DNA of 64,000 nucleotides from Gemmobacter serpentinus (lineage in GTDB: Bacteria > Pseudomonadota > Alphaproteobacteria > Rhodobacterales > Rhodobacteraceae), in assembly GCF_008973825.1 (NCBI RefSeq), contig NZ_WCHR01000016.1:341946-405945 (forward strand), in the 5' to 3' direction. The notes below the pieces were generated by a model that was given only the letters and a program-made list of their open reading frames with translations, was not told where the DNA came from and searched no databases. This document shows positions 19,758 to 30,059 of the stretch, piece by piece (position 1 is the first letter of the stretch; each line of letters opens with the position of its first letter). The position numbers and the translations under genes were made by a program.

Positions 19758-22469
19758 ATGCTTGGTCTCGGAACGCTCGCGAAGAAGGTTTTTGGCACAC
19801 CGAATGACCGCAAGGTGAAATCGGTGCGGCCGCTGGTCGCGAAGATCAACGCGCTGGAACCGCAGTTTCAGGCCCTGTCGGATGAAGGGCTGATCGCGAA
19901 AACGCGGGAACTGCAGGATCGCGTGCAGAACAGGGGCGAAAGCCTCGACTCCATCCTGCCAGAAGCCTTCGCCAATTGCCGCGAAGGCGCGCGTCGGGCG
20001 CTTGGCCTCAGGGCATTCGATGTGCAGCTCAAGGCGGGGATCTTCCTGCATCAAGGCAATATCGCCGAGATGAAGACCGGCGAAGGCAAGACGCTGATGG
20101 CCACCTTCCCGGCCTATCTGAACGCGCTTGCGGGCAAGGGAGTGCATGTCGTCACGGTGAACGACTATCTTGCCAAGCGCGATGCCGAATGGATGGGCAA
20201 GGTCTATGCCCAGCTGGGGCTGAGCTGCGGGGTGGTCTATCCCTATCAGCCCGATGGTGAAAAGCACGCGGCCTACCGCGCCGACATCACCTATGCGACC
20301 AATAATGAGCTGGGCTTCGATTACCTGCGCGACAATATGAAGGGCAGCATCGAGGAAATGAGTCAGCGTGGCCATTTCTTTGCCATCGTCGATGAGGTAG
20401 ACAGCATCCTGATCGATGAGGCGCGCACGCCGCTGATCATTTCGGGGCCAAGCCAGGACCGCAGCGATCTTTACAAGCTGGTCGATGCGATGATGCCGGA
20501 AATCCTGCCCGAGCATTACAAGCTGGACGAGAAGACCCGCAACGCCACCTTCACCGAGGAAGGCAACGAATTTGCGGAGCGTCGCCTGCGCGAGCTTGGT
20601 CTGCTGCCGGTGGATCAGACGCTGTATGATCCCGAAAGCACCACGCTGGTGCATCATCTCAATCAGGCGCTGCGGGCGCATAAGCTGTTTCATCGCGACC
20701 AGAACTACATTGTCCGCGATGGCGAGGTGATGCTGATCGACGAATTCACCGGGCGCATGATGCGCGGCCGCCGCCTGTCGGACGGGCTGCATCAGGCCAT
20801 CGAGGCGAAAGAGGGCGTGCAGATCCAGCCCGAGAACGTGACCCTCGCCTCGGTCACCTTCCAGAACTACTTCCGCCTTTACGCGACGCTGTCGGGCATG
20901 ACCGGCACCGCGCTGACCGAGGCCGAGGAATTTATGGAAATCTACAAGCTGGGCGTGGTGGAGGTTCCGACCAACCGCCCCGTGCAGCGTGTTGACGATC
21001 ACGATCAGGTCTACCGTTCCGCCCGCGAGAAATATGCAGGCATCGTGAAGACCATCAAGGAAGCTCATGAGAAGGGTCAGCCGATCCTTGTCGGCACGAC
21101 CTCCATTGAAAAATCGGAATCGCTGTCGGATCTGCTGAAGGTCGAAGGCATCCCGCATAATGTGCTCAATGCCCGCCAGCACGAGCAGGAGGCGCAGATT
21201 GTCGCCGATGCCGGGCGTCTGGGGGCGGTGACCATCGCGACCAACATGGCCGGTCGTGGCACCGATATCCAGCTGGGCGGCAATGTGGAGATGAAGGTTC
21301 TGGCGGCGATCACCGCCGATCCGCATCTGCACCCCGATGAGGTCCGCGCGCGGATCGAGGCCGAGCACGCCGACGAAAAGAAAAAGGTGCTGGAGGCGGG
21401 CGGTCTGTTCGTTCTGGGCACCGAGCGCCATGAAAGCCGCCGCATCGACAACCAGTTGCGCGGTCGTTCGGGCCGTCAGGGCGATCCGGGCCGGTCATCC
21501 TTCTTCCTGTCGCTGGAAGACGATCTGATGCGGATCTTCGGCTCGGAGCGTCTGGAATCGGTGCTGTCGAAACTGGGGATGAAAGAGGGCGAGGCCATCG
21601 TTCACCCCTGGGTCAACAAATCGCTGGAACGCGCGCAGGCCAAGGTCGAGGGGCGCAACTTCGATATCCGCAAGCAATTGCTGAAGTTCGACGATGTGAT
21701 GAACGACCAGCGCAAGGCGATCTTCGGCCAGCGGCTTGAGATCATGCAGGCCGAGGATCTGTCCGAGATCGCGCAGGACATGCGCTATCAGGTGATCGAT
21801 GATCTGGTGGAGGAGTTCATGCCCTCCAAGACCTATCCCGAGCAATGGAACATGCCGGGTCTTTACGCCGCCATCATCGAGAAGATGAACCTTGATGTGC
21901 CGGTCATCGACTGGGCCAAGGAGGAAGGCGTCGATCAGGACGTGCTGCGCCAGCGTCTGGAAGAGGCCAGCGATAAGGCCATGGCCGAAAAGCTGGAGGC
22001 CTTTGGCGGCGAAACCATGCGCTCCATCGAGAAGCAGCTGCTGTTGCAGACCATCGATGGCAAATGGCGGGAACACTTGCTGCGGCTGGAACACCTGCGT
22101 TCTGTCGTGGGCTTCCGCGGTTATGCGCAGCGCGATCCGTTGTCGGAATACAAGACCGAGGCCTTCGCCCTGTTCGAAAGCATGTTGAACAGTCTGCGTC
22201 TGGATGTGACCCAGAAACTGTCGCTGGTGCGTCCGGTCTCGGAGGAAGAACAACAGCAGATGATGGCGCAATACATGGCGCAGCAGCAGGCGGCACAGGC
22301 GGCAGCCGACGCCGCCGCGGCGGCAGGCGTGCATGAGGCCGTCGAACATATCGCCGCTGCGGGCTTTGTCGAGGCCGACCCGTCGACCTGGGGCAACCCC
22401 TCGCGCAACGATCCTTGCCCATGCGGCTCGGGCGAGAAGTTCAAGCACTGCCATGGCCGCATCGTCTAA
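19758..22469 (+). CDS. secA: preprotein translocase ATPase SecA
   Basis: A 903-residue motor ATPase of the Sec export channel. Walker A is TGEGKT at 107-112, then [14 protein letters not shown], the [19 protein letters not shown] helicase motif, [10 protein letters not shown] and [13 protein letters not shown]. The C-terminal linker is Gln/Ala-rich, ending in the zinc-binding SEC-C motif [14 protein letters not shown], which binds SecB. ATG 19758 ([21 protein letters not shown]) is the family start with GGAG upstream. The C-terminal Ala/Gln run is low-complexity and variable between species. Confidence 0.97.
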   Translation: MLGLGTLAKKVFGTPNDRKVKSVRPLVAKINALEPQFQALSDEGLIAKTRELQDRVQNRGESLDSILPEAFANCREGARRALGLRAFDVQLKAGIFLHQGNIAEMKTGEGKTLMATFPAYLNALAGKGVHVVTVNDYLAKRDAEWMGKVYAQLGLSCGVVYPYQPDGEKHAAYRADITYATNNELGFDYLRDNMKGSIEEMSQRGHFFAIVDEVDSILIDEARTPLIISGPSQDRSDLYKLVDAMMPEILPEHYKLDEKTRNATFTEEGNEFAERRLRELGLLPVDQTLYDPESTTLVHHLNQALRAHKLFHRDQNYIVRDGEVMLIDEFTGRMMRGRRLSDGLHQAIEAKEGVQIQPENVTLASVTFQNYFRLYATLSGMTGTALTEAEEFMEIYKLGVVEVPTNRPVQRVDDHDQVYRSAREKYAGIVKTIKEAHEKGQPILVGTTSIEKSESLSDLLKVEGIPHNVLNARQHEQEAQIVADAGRLGAVTIATNMAGRGTDIQLGGNVEMKVLAAITADPHLHPDEVRARIEAEHADEKKKVLEAGGLFVLGTERHESRRIDNQLRGRSGRQGDPGRSSFFLSLEDDLMRIFGSERLESVLSKLGMKEGEAIVHPWVNKSLERAQAKVEGRNFDIRKQLLKFDDVMNDQRKAIFGQRLEIMQAEDLSEIAQDMRYQVIDDLVEEFMPSKTYPEQWNMPGLYAAIIEKMNLDVPVIDWAKEEGVDQDVLRQRLEEASDKAMAEKLEAFGGETMRSIEKQLLLQTIDGKWREHLLRLEHLRSVVGFRGYAQRDPLSEYKTEAFALFESMLNSLRLDVTQKLSLVRPVSEEEQQQMMAQYMAQQQAAQAAADAAAAAGVHEAVEHIAAAGFVEADPSTWGNPSRNDPCPCGSGEKFKHCHGRIV

Positions 22470-22494
22470 GACGATCAGCCGCGCGAGATGATAG

Positions 22495-22526
22495 AAACGG
22501 GGGCCGTTTGGTCCCCGTTTTATTTT
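22495..22526 (+). terminator. secA terminator
   Basis: AAACGGGG (22495-22502), 10-base loop, CCCCGTTT (22513-22520), then TATTTT. Begins 25 bases after the secA stop, ahead of the convergent small gene. Confidence 0.75.
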
Positions 22527-22535
22527 GGGCGGATC

Positions 22536-22838
22536 CTATCGCGCGCAGGCACGCATGGTCATGGCCGTCGCCTCCATCTCGGCCAGATAGGCGTTCAAGA
22601 TAGGCATCAGTTCCTTCTGCGCTGCGTCCAGCCTGCGCAGCTGCTCGGCCTCGGTGCCGCTGAACTGGGCAATGGCCTGTCCGTAATCGATGGATGTCAT
22701 GGCCTGTGACATGGATGACAATCCGTCTGATGCCTCCAACATGCTGGGCGCGACGGCTGCGCATTTCTCACGTGTGGTTTGTGATAGGGCAGGGCTGGCT
22801 ATCAGACATGCGATGGAAATCAGGACTGCGGAGCGCAT
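22536..22838 (-). CDS. small exported protein of unknown function
   Basis: A 100-residue protein with a clear signal peptide (MRSAVLISIACLIASPALSQ, cut near residue 20) and a helical mature part with two cysteines (CAAV near 28 and AC near the C-terminus). I do not recognise the family. ATG 22838 is chosen because TGAGG lies 6 bases before it; ATG 22850 adds four residues but has no ribosome-binding site. Convergent with secA. The two cysteines could form a periplasmic disulfide, which is inference. Confidence 0.65.
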   Translation of the reverse strand: MRSAVLISIACLIASPALSQTTREKCAAVAPSMLEASDGLSSMSQAMTSIDYGQAIAQFSGTEAEQLRRLDAAQKELMPILNAYLAEMEATAMTMRACAR

Positions 22839-22999
22839 GGGGAACCTCATTGAAAATGGCTTGAAGCAACAGTGATGATCAGGAGAATACACGTCCAGCG
22901 TGAATCCAAAAGGGTCTCTGCTGGAAACATTCCCCGCTTTCGCCACGGATCGGCCCGAATCGCGGGGCATATTCCAGTGAAATCGAGGGGAGCCCCGTC

Positions 23000-23962
23000 A
23001 TGAAAATGCAACGCCGCCTTGCTCTTGCCGTGTCGCTTGTGGCCATTGGTCTGGGCGCGGGGCATCTGGTGCAGAGCCGAGCCGCCAAACCTGTCGCATC
23101 TGCGCCGGGAACCGATCAGGCCGCCTTGTCGGATGAGGCGCTGGCGCGCCCCCGCAATGTCGAACAACTGGCCGCAGGGGCCGATGATCTGGCGCCCGCG
23201 CCCGGCCTGCCGCTTGCCGGCCTGTCAGGTCCGGTAGGTTCCGGCGGCACGCTTGGCGCGGCTCCTGCGACCGGCCTGCCGGATGCGAGCGCGGCCGCCG
23301 ATTGCCCGATCACGCTGGATCTTCTGGCCGATACCAATGCGATGATTGGCGTCACCTTGATCGCGCCTTGCCGCCCCGATCAGCGGGTGATGGTGAAACA
23401 TGCGGGCCTGTCGGTCACCGCCAAGACATCTGCCACTGGCACGATGTTCCTCAATCTTCCGGCGTTGGAGGCCGATGCGCGCATCGAGCTGAGCTTTGGC
23501 GATGGTGAAAAGATTGCCTCGCGCGTGGAGATGCCCGAGGTGAAGGCAATGCAGCGCTTTGCGGTGCAATGGCTTGATCAAGACCAGTTCCAACTGCAAG
23601 CCTTTGAAAATGGCGCGGATTATGGCCAGGCTGGTCATGTCTCGGCGGCCGCGCCGCATAGCCCGGCACCCGGCCTGCCTGCTAAGGGCGGATTCCTGAC
23701 GCTATTGGGTGATGCCACGGTCGATCTGCCCATGCTGGGTGAGGTCTATACTTTCCCGGCCAATGGCGCGGCCGAAGTTGTGCTGGAGGCGGCCATCACG
23801 CCTGAAACCTGCGGGCGTGAGCTGATGGGCGAGACGATCAGCGCCACCGGCGGCAAGGTCTCGGTCTCCGAACTGACGCTGGCCATGCCGGAATGTGACG
23901 CGGCTGGCGACATTCTGGTCTTGAAAAACCTTGTCCCGGAGATGAAACTCGCCGCCAGGTAA
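23000..23962 (+). CDS. exported or membrane-anchored protein of unknown function, next to secA
   Basis: A 320-residue protein with an N-terminal signal or anchor (RRLALAVSLVAIGLGAGHLV), then a long Ala/Pro/Gly-rich linker (about 30-95), then a beta-rich region with paired cysteines (ADCPITLDLLAD, IAPCRPDQRV, ETCGRE, MPECDA). Four cysteines suggest two disulfides. GAGGGGAG precedes the ATG. Similar proteins near secA in Rhodobacteraceae are often labelled translocase, but I see no translocase motif. It is 14 bases from the next gene, which it probably shares an operon with. Confidence 0.75.
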   Translation: MKMQRRLALAVSLVAIGLGAGHLVQSRAAKPVASAPGTDQAALSDEALARPRNVEQLAAGADDLAPAPGLPLAGLSGPVGSGGTLGAAPATGLPDASAAADCPITLDLLADTNAMIGVTLIAPCRPDQRVMVKHAGLSVTAKTSATGTMFLNLPALEADARIELSFGDGEKIASRVEMPEVKAMQRFAVQWLDQDQFQLQAFENGADYGQAGHVSAAAPHSPAPGLPAKGGFLTLLGDATVDLPMLGEVYTFPANGAAEVVLEAAITPETCGRELMGETISATGGKVSVSELTLAMPECDAAGDILVLKNLVPEMKLAAR

Positions 23963-23976
23963 TTGGCAGGGCCGAC

Positions 23977-25491
23977 ATGGGGTTGAGTTTGTGGCGCGCG
24001 GCGGGTTTCGCCGCGCTGCTGTTTTGGGGATCCGCCCTGGCGGCGCAGGATGTCACGCTGACGGCGCGCGACGGATCGCTGTCCATAGACGGATCGCTGA
24101 TCGGGTTTGATGGTGAATTTTACCGCGTCGACACCCGCTATGGCCCGCTGACCGTCGATGGCGAGGGCGTGATCTGCGATGGTCCCGGCTGTCCCGATCT
24201 GACGGCCACATTGGCCGTGCTGCGCATCACCGGGGCCGATCAGGCCGGGGTCGCGCTGCTGCCGGGCCTGTTTGCCGCCTATGCCGAAACGCGGGGCCTG
24301 ACCATCGCGACCAAGCCCGATGGCGCGGGTTTCCAGACCGAAATGACCGATCCGGGGACGGGCCAGGTTCTGGCCAAGATCGGCTTTGCCCCCGCCCCGC
24401 CCGAAGAGGCGCGGCAGGCATTGTTGGGCGGTCAGGCCGATCTGGTGGTGGCGATGACCGCCGACAAGGGTTTTGGTGCCCATGCCATGGCGCTGGATGC
24501 GTTGGTGCCGATCGTGGCGCGCGACAATCTGCATCCGCGGATCTCCACCCCGGATCTGGCGGCGGCGCTGTCGGGCAAGATCAGCAATTGGAAGGAATTG
24601 GGCGGCCCGGATATGCCGATTGCGCTTCATGCGCTGAAATCCGACACCACGCTGCAAGAGGCCTTGGTGAACCGTCTTGGCCGCAAGGTGCAGGCGGTCG
24701 CCGAGCACGACACACCGCAGGAATTGGCCGAGGCGGTGGCGCGTGACCCCTGGGCGCTGGCGATCACCGGCCTGTCGGCGGCGGGGCCTGCGCGGGTGCT
24801 GCCGCTGACCGATAGCTGCGGCTATCCGCTGTTGCCGGGGCCTGCCTCGGTCAAGGCCGAAGATTACCCGCTGACCCTGCCGATCCAGCTTTTGACGCCG
24901 CGCCGCCGCCTGCCGCTTTTCGCGCGGGAGTTTCTGGATTTCCTCGACCATCCCGGTGCGCAGGCGGCGGTGGCCGCGGCGGGCTATGTCGACCGTGCGC
25001 CCGAAATCACGCCCATGACCGATGACGGGTTGCGGCTGTTGAACGCGATCAAGGGCGCGGGGGCTGATGTGCCGCTGGAACAGTTGCAGCATCTGGCCGA
25101 CGTGATGCGCGACTCCAGCAGATCCTCGCTGACCTTCCGGTTCGAGGATGGGTCGATGCAGCTGGATGCGCGCTCGCGCGAGAATCTGAAGCTGCTGGCG
25201 CAATTGCTGGCGGTGGACGCGTTCCGCGGCAATGAGGTCATTCTGGCGGGCTTCTCCGATGGGTCGGGGGCGGGGGCTGCCAATATGGACCTTTCGGAAA
25301 GCCGGGCAATCGGCGTCGCAACGGCCCTTTCCGATCTGGCGACCGATCTGCCGGAAGGTGCCGCGATGCCGCGCGTCATGGCCTTTGGCGAGGCGCTGCC
25401 GATGGCCTGTGACACCACCGCCGCCGGGCGGCGCGCCAATCGCCGGGTCGAGGTCTGGCTGCGCCCTATGGCGGTTACAGGTAGCGACTAG
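23977..25491 (+). CDS. PstS-like binding domain fused to OmpA/MotB peptidoglycan-binding domain
   Basis: A 504-residue exported protein. Signal peptide at 1-22 (AALLFWGSALAAQ); a type-II periplasmic-binding (phosphate-binding-like) region at about 70-340 with ALLGGQADLVVAMTADKG and LSGKISNWKELGGPD; then an OmpA-like C-terminal domain (about 380-500) with LTFRFEDGSMQLDARSRENL, ILAGFSDGSG and the end motif GRRANRRVEVW. The fusion would tether a solute-binding or sensor domain to peptidoglycan. Its last 17 bases overlap radC tail to tail. Ligand unknown. Confidence 0.85.
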   Translation: MGLSLWRAAGFAALLFWGSALAAQDVTLTARDGSLSIDGSLIGFDGEFYRVDTRYGPLTVDGEGVICDGPGCPDLTATLAVLRITGADQAGVALLPGLFAAYAETRGLTIATKPDGAGFQTEMTDPGTGQVLAKIGFAPAPPEEARQALLGGQADLVVAMTADKGFGAHAMALDALVPIVARDNLHPRISTPDLAAALSGKISNWKELGGPDMPIALHALKSDTTLQEALVNRLGRKVQAVAEHDTPQELAEAVARDPWALAITGLSAAGPARVLPLTDSCGYPLLPGPASVKAEDYPLTLPIQLLTPRRRLPLFAREFLDFLDHPGAQAAVAAAGYVDRAPEITPMTDDGLRLLNAIKGAGADVPLEQLQHLADVMRDSSRSSLTFRFEDGSMQLDARSRENLKLLAQLLAVDAFRGNEVILAGFSDGSGAGAANMDLSESRAIGVATALSDLATDLPEGAAMPRVMAFGEALPMACDTTAAGRRANRRVEVWLRPMAVTGSD

Positions 25492-26254
25492 CGCGAAAGC
25501 TCAGCTCGCGTTCCTTGCCGATGATCAGATGGTCATGCAGCACGATGCCCAGCACATCACCGGCATCGCGGATCTGCATGGTCATGCTGATATCGGCATC
25601 CGATGGTGTGGGATCGCCTGACGGATGGTTATGCACAAGGATCAGGGCAGAAGCATTCAGTTCGAGCGCGCGCTTCACCACCTCGCGCGGGTAGACCGGC
25701 ACATGATCGACCGTGCCGCGCGCCTGTTCCTCATCCGCGATCAGCACATTCTTGCGATCCAGAAACAGGATGCGGAACTGTTCGGTCTCGCGATGCGCCA
25801 TGGCGGTATGGCAGTAATCCAGCAGCGCATCCCAGGATGACAGGACGGGGCGTTGCATCACCCGCGCCCGCGCCATGCGCTGCGCGGCTGCTTCAAGGAT
25901 TTTCAGATCCTGAATGACGGCATCCCCCACGCCTTTCACCGCAGCAAGGCGCGGCACCGGGGCAGAGATCACCCGGTTGAAATCGCCGAACGTGTCCAGC
26001 AAGAGCCGGGCCAGCGGTTTTACGTCCTGACGCGGAATGGCCCGGAACAGGACAAGTTCCAGCAGTTCATAATCCGGCATGGCGCTGGCACCGCCCTCCA
26101 TGAAGCGTTGGCGCAGGCGCTTGCGGTGATCGGCGATGTATGAGGGCAGGCGACCGGGCAGCGGCAACGCTTCGGCCTCATCCGTATCGCCGGGCGGGGC
26201 GAAAAGCGGCAGCAGAGGTTCACTAAAGGCAGGGTTCCGGTCACGCATCCGCAA
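25475..26254 (-). CDS. radC: RadC-family protein (JAB/MPN domain)
   Basis: A 259-residue protein. A helix-hairpin-helix part (about 55-125) is followed by a JAB/MPN+ domain with metal ligands in LVHNHPSGDPTPSDADI (His208, His210 and the following Asp). Named for DNA repair, but its real role is unclear; family members are often linked to mobile or accessory regions. Here it stands alone among housekeeping genes. It overlaps the OmpA-fusion gene at its 3' end. Confidence 0.93.
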   Translation of the reverse strand: MRMRDRNPAFSEPLLPLFAPPGDTDEAEALPLPGRLPSYIADHRKRLRQRFMEGGASAMPDYELLELVLFRAIPRQDVKPLARLLLDTFGDFNRVISAPVPRLAAVKGVGDAVIQDLKILEAAAQRMARARVMQRPVLSSWDALLDYCHTAMAHRETEQFRILFLDRKNVLIADEEQARGTVDHVPVYPREVVKRALELNASALILVHNHPSGDPTPSDADISMTMQIRDAGDVLGIVLHDHLIIGKERELSFRASRYL

Positions 26255-26311
26255 AGCCTGCCGCAGAATGGTAAAGCGCAGGTTAATTCGGACGGCGATC
26301 TGCGCGCGGCC

Positions 26312-27349
26312 TCAGCCTTCCAGCTGTTGAAACCGCATCAACAGATCCTGTCCCAGACGTGGCGGCAGCGCGGAAGACCCCGCCGCGTGCAGGCAGCCGG
26401 TATACAGCCGATAGGCCTCTGGCCGCCGCAACAGGGCCTGCGCCTGCTGGCGATGCCAGTCAAAGGCAGCGCCATGCAGATCCGCCACGCCGGGCAGGGC
26501 TTTCAGCGCGGCAATCTCTTGCGCAAGCGGGGTCTGCAAGGCCAAAGCCGCCTCGTTGAGCACGGAATTGAAGTTCCGCTCCACCCAGTAATGCAGATCG
26601 ATCTGCTTCACGCTGCGATTGGGCAATCCGCGTTCGGATTTCACAATGAAGCTTTCGACGGAACGCAGCGAATAGTGATGCATCTCGGCCAAGGCGCGAT
26701 AGCCGGTCAGCGGCAGCAAGGACAGGCGCTTGTCATTCCCGGAATGCAGATCGGGCAGGGCGCGGCCGCTGCCATCGACCCATTGCGCAGGCGGCGCATC
26801 GGGTGCGCGCAGGGGGCGATGCACGCCGGGCTTGCGGAAGGCACGCGGGCGGAACAGGGTCTTGAAGTAGCTCGCCCCGATGGGATGGACCATATCGGGC
26901 GGGGCCGAACGCAGGAATTGCGCCGTCACCGGCTGGTCCACAAGCCCAAGAACACCATTCGCGCCGAACAGCCGCCAGCCTAGCGCCACCGCCTCGGTGG
27001 TCTCCGGCAGGGCGGCCAGCAGATCGGCAAAGCGATGCGCGCCGATATGGATCATCGGAAATTCATCCACATCCGAAACCAGCATCCAGTCGGCATGCTT
27101 GCGCAGCGGGTGTTGCCAGGCCGATTTCAGCGCCTGCCATTGCACACTTTTCTCGGGCGGGGCCTGATGCGGGACATGGGTCAATACACCCGCCTGCGCC
27201 AATGCCTCCAGCATCCGGTCTGACCCATCACTGCAGTCGTTGGAAAAGACAAGAAAATCCGTGACACCCAGCAGGCGGTGCCAAGCCAGCCATTCCAGCA
27301 GGAAGGGGCCTTCATCCCGGATCGCCGTTACGGAAAGGATGCGTGTCAT
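26312..27349 (-). CDS. glycosyltransferase family 2 protein
   Basis: A 345-residue predicted glycosyltransferase of the GT2/GT92-like type. The N-terminus MTRILSVTAIRDEGPFLLEWL with FSNDCSDGSDRM is the nucleotide-sugar-binding fold of this bacterial group; VSDVDEF at 92-97 is the DxD metal motif. The C-terminal third carries many aromatic residues and HYSLRSVESFIVKSERG. No polysaccharide genes are nearby, so donor and acceptor are unknown. Single gene, same strand as radC. Confidence 0.85.
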   Translation of the reverse strand: MTRILSVTAIRDEGPFLLEWLAWHRLLGVTDFLVFSNDCSDGSDRMLEALAQAGVLTHVPHQAPPEKSVQWQALKSAWQHPLRKHADWMLVSDVDEFPMIHIGAHRFADLLAALPETTEAVALGWRLFGANGVLGLVDQPVTAQFLRSAPPDMVHPIGASYFKTLFRPRAFRKPGVHRPLRAPDAPPAQWVDGSGRALPDLHSGNDKRLSLLPLTGYRALAEMHHYSLRSVESFIVKSERGLPNRSVKQIDLHYWVERNFNSVLNEAALALQTPLAQEIAALKALPGVADLHGAAFDWHRQQAQALLRRPEAYRLYTGCLHAAGSSALPPRLGQDLLMRFQQLEG

Positions 27350-27459
27350 CGTGGGTCGAACCTGTCACCGTTGCATGGTCAGGGCCGGTCAACCCCGGTC
27401 TGATCTGAGCACATCGCAGCGCGATCATGTCAAGGCAACCCGCGCATTGCGGGGGGGTA

Positions 27460-28848
27460 TCACCGCCCGCTGAGCCGGTTGGCAAGCGTTGCCAGTCGCG
27501 ATGTGGCGCGACCGCCGCGCGCGGCCTCGCGCCGGTCGGCCAGATGGTAAAGCCAATACATGCCATGAACCCCAAGCCAGCGCAGCGGCTCGGGCTCCCA
27601 TTTGCGGGGCTTGCGGTTGACCCAAGGGAGCGCGGTGCGCTCGGTCTCGCGGTCCAGAACCAGATCGGCCAGCGTCTGCCCCGCGAAGTTGGAGGTGGCG
27701 ACGCCCAGCCCGACATAGCCACCCGCCCAGCCGATGCCGGTCGCCGGATCAAGGCCGGCCGTCGCGCACCAGTCGCGCGGCACGCCCAGCACGCCACACC
27801 ATGCGTGATCAAGTTGCACCCCCTGGGTCTGTGGCAGCATCCGATAGAGGATCTCTTGCAGCTTTGCGACCGTGGCCTCCTGCGTCTGGCCGTTCACATC
27901 GGTTTTCGAGCCAAAGCGATAGGGCACGCCGCGCCCGCCCATGGCGATGCGGTTGTCGCGGGTGCGTTGCGCATAGCAATAGGCATGGGCGGCATCGCCA
28001 AATACTTCATAACCCTGCCAGCCGATCTCGTCCCAGAGGGCGTCGGGCAGCGGTTCGGTGACCACGATGGCGCTGTTCATCGGCAGCCATTCGCGCGTGT
28101 TGCCGGGAATGCCATGGGTGAAGCCTTCAGTGGCGCGGATGATGCGATGGGCGGTGACCGTGCCGCGATCGGTGCTGACGCGGCCCTTCTCGATGCCGGT
28201 CACGGTGGTCTGTTCATAGATTGTGGCACCGCGCCGCTCTACCGCAGCGGCCAGACCGCGCACCAGCTTGGCGGGCTGCACCCGCGCGACGCCGCCGGTG
28301 ACCAACGCGCCCTGCACATTCTGGATGCGGATGCGGGCGGCAGCCTCGGCCGCGCCAATCAGATGGCTGCGCGCCTCGGGCACCTGCCATGCCATGTCGC
28401 TGTCATGTTCAGCGCGCAGGCGCTGCATCTGTGCCGGCGAACAGGCAAAGGTCAGGCAATCGGTGCGGCGGATATCGGCGTCGATCCCTTCGGCCTCGCA
28501 GACCCCGATCACCGCATCGACGCTGCCGCGCAGCTGGCGTTCAAAGTCGATGATACTCGCGCGGCTGCCGGTCGACAGATAGCGTTCCCGGCTCCAGCCG
28601 AAGCTGCCACTGCACCAGCCGCCATTGCGGCCCGAGGCACCGAAACCTGCAAATTCCCGCTCCAGCACCGCGATGGATAGTCCGGGTTGTGCGGCTTGCA
28701 GGTAGTAGGCGGTCCAGAGCCCGGTGAACCCCGCGCCGATGATGCAGATATCGACATCCAGATCGCCGGGCAACGCGGGCCTACAGCCGGGCACACCACC
28801 CATATCGGCATACCAGAACGAGACCCCGCCATTGCGTTTGACCTGCAT
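27460..28848 (-). CDS. FAD-dependent oxidoreductase, DAO family (PuuB/OrdL-like)
   Basis: A 462-residue flavoprotein. GAGFTG at 38-43 binds FAD, followed by EREFAGFGASGRNGGWCSG; a second dinucleotide-binding part and GWAGGYVGLGVATSNFAGQTLADL near the C-terminus fit amine or amino-acid oxidases such as gamma-glutamylputrescine oxidase and its relatives. Substrate unknown. It lies just downstream of the decayed LysR gene on the same strand but is itself intact; whether it belonged to that locus is open. Confidence 0.88.
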   Translation of the reverse strand: MQVKRNGGVSFWYADMGGVPGCRPALPGDLDVDICIIGAGFTGLWTAYYLQAAQPGLSIAVLEREFAGFGASGRNGGWCSGSFGWSRERYLSTGSRASIIDFERQLRGSVDAVIGVCEAEGIDADIRRTDCLTFACSPAQMQRLRAEHDSDMAWQVPEARSHLIGAAEAAARIRIQNVQGALVTGGVARVQPAKLVRGLAAAVERRGATIYEQTTVTGIEKGRVSTDRGTVTAHRIIRATEGFTHGIPGNTREWLPMNSAIVVTEPLPDALWDEIGWQGYEVFGDAAHAYCYAQRTRDNRIAMGGRGVPYRFGSKTDVNGQTQEATVAKLQEILYRMLPQTQGVQLDHAWCGVLGVPRDWCATAGLDPATGIGWAGGYVGLGVATSNFAGQTLADLVLDRETERTALPWVNRKPRKWEPEPLRWLGVHGMYWLYHLADRREAARGGRATSRLATLANRLSGR

Positions 28849-28952
28849 GAACGTTCCCTTTCAGATGCCGCCCGGGCCGGGCACGCCGCCATGTGGCGCA
28901 ATTTGATCATATCTCCCGGCGCGGTCAAGTTCCCCCGGCTGCATCGCGAGTT

Positions 28953-29325
28953 TCAGCCTTCCGTGACACCGTAAGGGCCGCTTGCCTCGCCCAGCAGGCG
29001 GTGCAATTCGGAAATCACCGGGCCGCGTGTGCTGTTCTCCCGCTCAACGAGACCGATATCGCGGTGCAACTGCGGCTGGCCGAAAGGCAGACACAACAGA
29101 TCGGCGTTACAATCATCAATGGCGATCTGCGGCACGACCGAGACGCCCAAGCCCTCAGCCACGCATGAGGGGATCGCTGAAACCGTATCGATTTCGGCCA
29201 CCTCGTTCAGCGGCAGGTTCATCCGTGCCAGTTCCAGATCGATGATATGCGCCAAAGGCACGTTGGAGCGGAAACGAATATAGGGCAGCCGTTGCAGAAG
29301 CGTCGCGATGTCCGCCGGTGGGGCC
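28953..29325 (-). pseudogene. LysR-family regulator remnant (C-terminal third only)
   Basis: The minus strand encodes about 124 residues that match the C-terminal part of a LysR ligand-binding domain: IATLLQRLPYIRFRSNVP, IPSCVAEGLGVSVVPQ and LPFGQPQLHRDIGLVERENS. There is no helix-turn-helix: the DNA upstream abruptly becomes the antisense of a 2-hydroxyacid dehydrogenase at about 29325. The frame stays open past that point but makes no sense as LysR. The 5' two-thirds are therefore deleted and the protein cannot bind DNA. Confidence 0.8.
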
Positions 29326-30042
29326 GTGGCAGTGACCTCCGGGGCCAATGCGGTTTCGGTGGCCGAACATGCGATGGCGTTGCTGTTTGCGGTGGCCAAG
29401 CAGATCGTGCCGCTGGATGCGGGCCTGCGCGCGGGCCGCTGGGACAAGCCCGGCTTCAAGAGGCGCGAACTGGCCGGGCAGAGCATCGGATTGTTCGCCT
29501 TCGGTGCGATTGCCCGCCAGACCGGCGCTTTTGCCAAGGCCTTCGGAATGGAGGTTCTTGCCTGCGATCCTTTCGCATCTGACGCGCAGTTTGCGGCAGA
29601 TGGGGTGATGCGGGTAGATACGCTGGATGCGCTTTGTGCCCGTTGTGAGGTCATCAGCCTTCATGCGCCGCTGACGCCTGCGACGCGTGGCATCATCAAT
29701 GCCGAGCGGATCGCATTGATGAAGCCCGATGCGATCCTGATCAACACCGCGCGCGGCGCGCTGATCGACGAGGATGCCTTGTGCGATGCGCTGGCCGCCG
29801 GGCACCTGGCAGGGGCCGGGCTCGATACATTCGCGCAAGAGCCGCCCCCCGCCGATCACCGCTATTTCGCGGAGCCGCGCGTGGTCATCTCGCCCCATAT
29901 CGGGGGCGTCACCACCGCCGCCAATACGCGCGTCGGCGTCGAGGCGGCACAGGCCATCGTCGATCATCTGGCGGGGCGCGGAATCGCGCCGTCGCGCATC
30001 GTCAACCGCGCGGCCCTTGCGCCGCACACCATCACCGCATGA
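29322..30042 (+). pseudogene. D-2-hydroxyacid dehydrogenase, N-terminus deleted
   Basis: About 240 residues of a D-isomer-specific 2-hydroxyacid dehydrogenase. Present: GANAVSVAEHAMALLFAV, the NAD-binding loop in a weak form (GLFAFGAIARQ), NTARGALIDEDAL, the catalytic-Glu region GLDTFAQEP and HIGG with the catalytic His. Missing: roughly the first 90 residues (the N-terminal substrate domain). The missing part coincides with the loss of the 5' end of the divergent LysR gene, so one deletion removed both starts. An ATG at 29308 could still give a short product, probably inactive. Confidence 0.8.
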
Positions 30043-30059
30043 CCCGGGTGAGTGAAGAA

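Noticed and set aside
27460..28848. Treating the FAD oxidoreductase as part of the decayed locus.
   Set aside because: Its frame is intact with all FAD motifs and it lies downstream on the opposite strand from the tct genes; no link can be shown.
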